Assembly: GCA_900752305.1 (NCBI GenBank)
Contig: CAADUV010000104.1
Coordinates: forward strand, 1 to 5,546
Source of the DNA: an uncultured Oscillospiraceae bacterium
GTDB taxonomy: Bacteria > Bacillota > Clostridia > Oscillospirales > Oscillospiraceae
Direction: 5' to 3'
Length of the DNA stretch: 5,546 nucleotides
The position numbers and the translations under genes were made by a program. Positions 4,967-5,546 of the stretch are shown piece after piece (the stretch's first letter is position 1; each line of letters begins with the position of its first letter). Under the pieces are notes generated by a model that searched no databases, had not been told where the DNA came from, and worked only from the letters and a program-made list of their open reading frames with translations.

Positions 4967-5546
4967 TCACTGCAACAGCTCCCGGAGCGCCTGGGCGACT
5001 CCGCTCTCATAGCTGGCCCCGGTACACCGGTCCGCCGCCTTCCGGCAGCTCTCCGTCGCGTCCGCCACGGCCACGCCGATACCGGCCATCTGGATCATAT
5101 CAATGTCGTTATCCGCATTGCCAAAGGCCACCGTCTCCTCCGGCGTCAGCCCCAGCTGGTTCAGCACCCAGCCCAGGGCGTTGCGCTTGCCGCTGTGGGG
5201 GCTGGACAGCTCCAGCAGGTGGAAGAAGGACGAGGTGATGTACAGGTCAGGGAAGCGCTGCTCCAGCACCTGCCACAGCCGATCCCGTTCCGCCTTGCCG
5301 CGGGTCACCAGCTCGATGCTGTCCAGCTCGTTGTGGTGTTCCAGGATGAAGTCCCGGATATCCGGCACAGGCTTTCTGGTGGCTCGCAGGTATTTCGCGC
5401 CGTACTCGGTGCAGCCATAGGCCATCGGGTCGTCATACATCTTTTTGTCGGTGTAGGCATGACCTGCCACAAAGGTCTCATAACTGACGTTTTCCTCTGC
5501 CGTGCAGTCCAACAGCTCCTTGGCCACCTCCGGCGGCAGGGTAGAA
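4967..5546 (-). CDS. Cof-type HAD-superfamily hydrolase, C-terminal part (5' end beyond window)
   Basis: The frame is open from the right window edge to a TGA at 4967-4969, so about 193 residues of a larger protein are visible. The C-terminal catalytic half has HSGKRNALGWVL, whose Lys is the HAD motif III residue. It is followed by the motif IV segment AFGNADNDIDMI and then GIGVAVADAT, all typical of Cof-type (class IIB cap) phosphatases. The upstream part is the end of the cap domain. Motif I (DXDGT) lies outside. Cof-type enzymes are cytoplasmic, magnesium-dependent, and dephosphorylate sugar phosphates, flavin or pyridoxal phosphate compounds; the substrate here is unknown. In motif IV the usual first Asp of GDXXND is Asn (GNADND). 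A GTG at 5527 is in frame but internal, since conserved-looking sequence continues upstream of it. It is first in the visible minus-strand operon. Confidence 0.9.
   Translation of the reverse strand, partial: STLPPEVAKELLDCTAEENVSYETFVAGHAYTDKKMYDDPMAYGCTEYGAKYLRATRKPVPDIRDFILEHHNELDSIELVTRGKAERDRLWQVLEQRFPDLYITSSFFHLLELSSPHSGKRNALGWVLNQLGLTPEETVAFGNADNDIDMIQMAGIGVAVADATESCRKAADRCTGASYESGVAQALRELLQ

Noticed and set aside
4939..5010. Upstream ATG at 5010 for the Nudix gene (210 residues)
   Set aside because: It would overlap the HAD gene, and the additional residues are the HAD 3' end and gap read out of frame. The ATG at 4938 has its own ribosome binding site.
3871..5238. Long plus-strand open frame (455 codons, TTG start) opposite the membrane protein, Nudix and HAD genes
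   Set aside because: It runs antisense across three recognisable minus-strand genes, begins inside a terminator stem region, has no ribosome binding site, and its protein shows no family motif. Long antisense open frames are expected in GC-rich DNA.

Overview
The window is a GC-rich bacterial chromosome segment with tightly packed genes, G/C-rich third codon positions and strong GGAGG-type ribosome binding sites. The dnaK-dnaJ order, the yjdF gene behind a structured leader, and the type of fumarase and Cof/Nudix genes point to a Firmicute, most likely a high-GC gut clostridium of the Oscillospiraceae type. The lineage is an inference from gene content and style, not from a database match.

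Layout. Positions 1-87 are the last 28 codons of dnaK. A 174-base, hairpin-rich gap leads to a complete dnaJ (262-1404), followed by a textbook intrinsic terminator (1482-1519). The T-tract of that terminator runs directly into a near-perfect sigma-A promoter (TTGACA, 17 bases, TACAAT). This promoter drives a two-gene unit: a PHP-family phosphoesterase of the HisJ type (1585-2421), then the alpha subunit of a [4Fe-4S] class I fumarate hydratase (2414-3256), whose start overlaps the preceding stop by 8 bases. No beta subunit gene follows. Instead, 194 bases of highly structured leader precede yjdF (3451-3870). The leader fits the yjdF (azaaromatic-binding) riboswitch, and I can see an 8-base anti-Shine-Dalgarno that exactly complements the yjdF ribosome binding site. 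A bidirectional terminator (3877-3912) separates this rightward half from a leftward unit.

The leftward unit (minus strand, read from 5546 down to 3922) holds a Cof-type HAD phosphatase cut by the window edge, a Nudix hydrolase of the ADP-ribose pyrophosphatase type, and a small membrane-anchored protein of unknown function. Spacings of 28 and 6 bases suggest one transcript.

How the genes fit together: DnaK/DnaJ are the general chaperone pair. The PHP-fumarase pair shares a promoter but has no obvious biochemical link. YjdF stands alone under its own RNA control. The HAD-Nudix pair looks like nucleotide or phosphate-ester housekeeping. I found no phage, transposon, CRISPR or defence genes. 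The most rewarding parts are the yjdF leader, the fumarase alpha subunit without an adjacent beta subunit, and the competing hairpins between dnaK and dnaJ.
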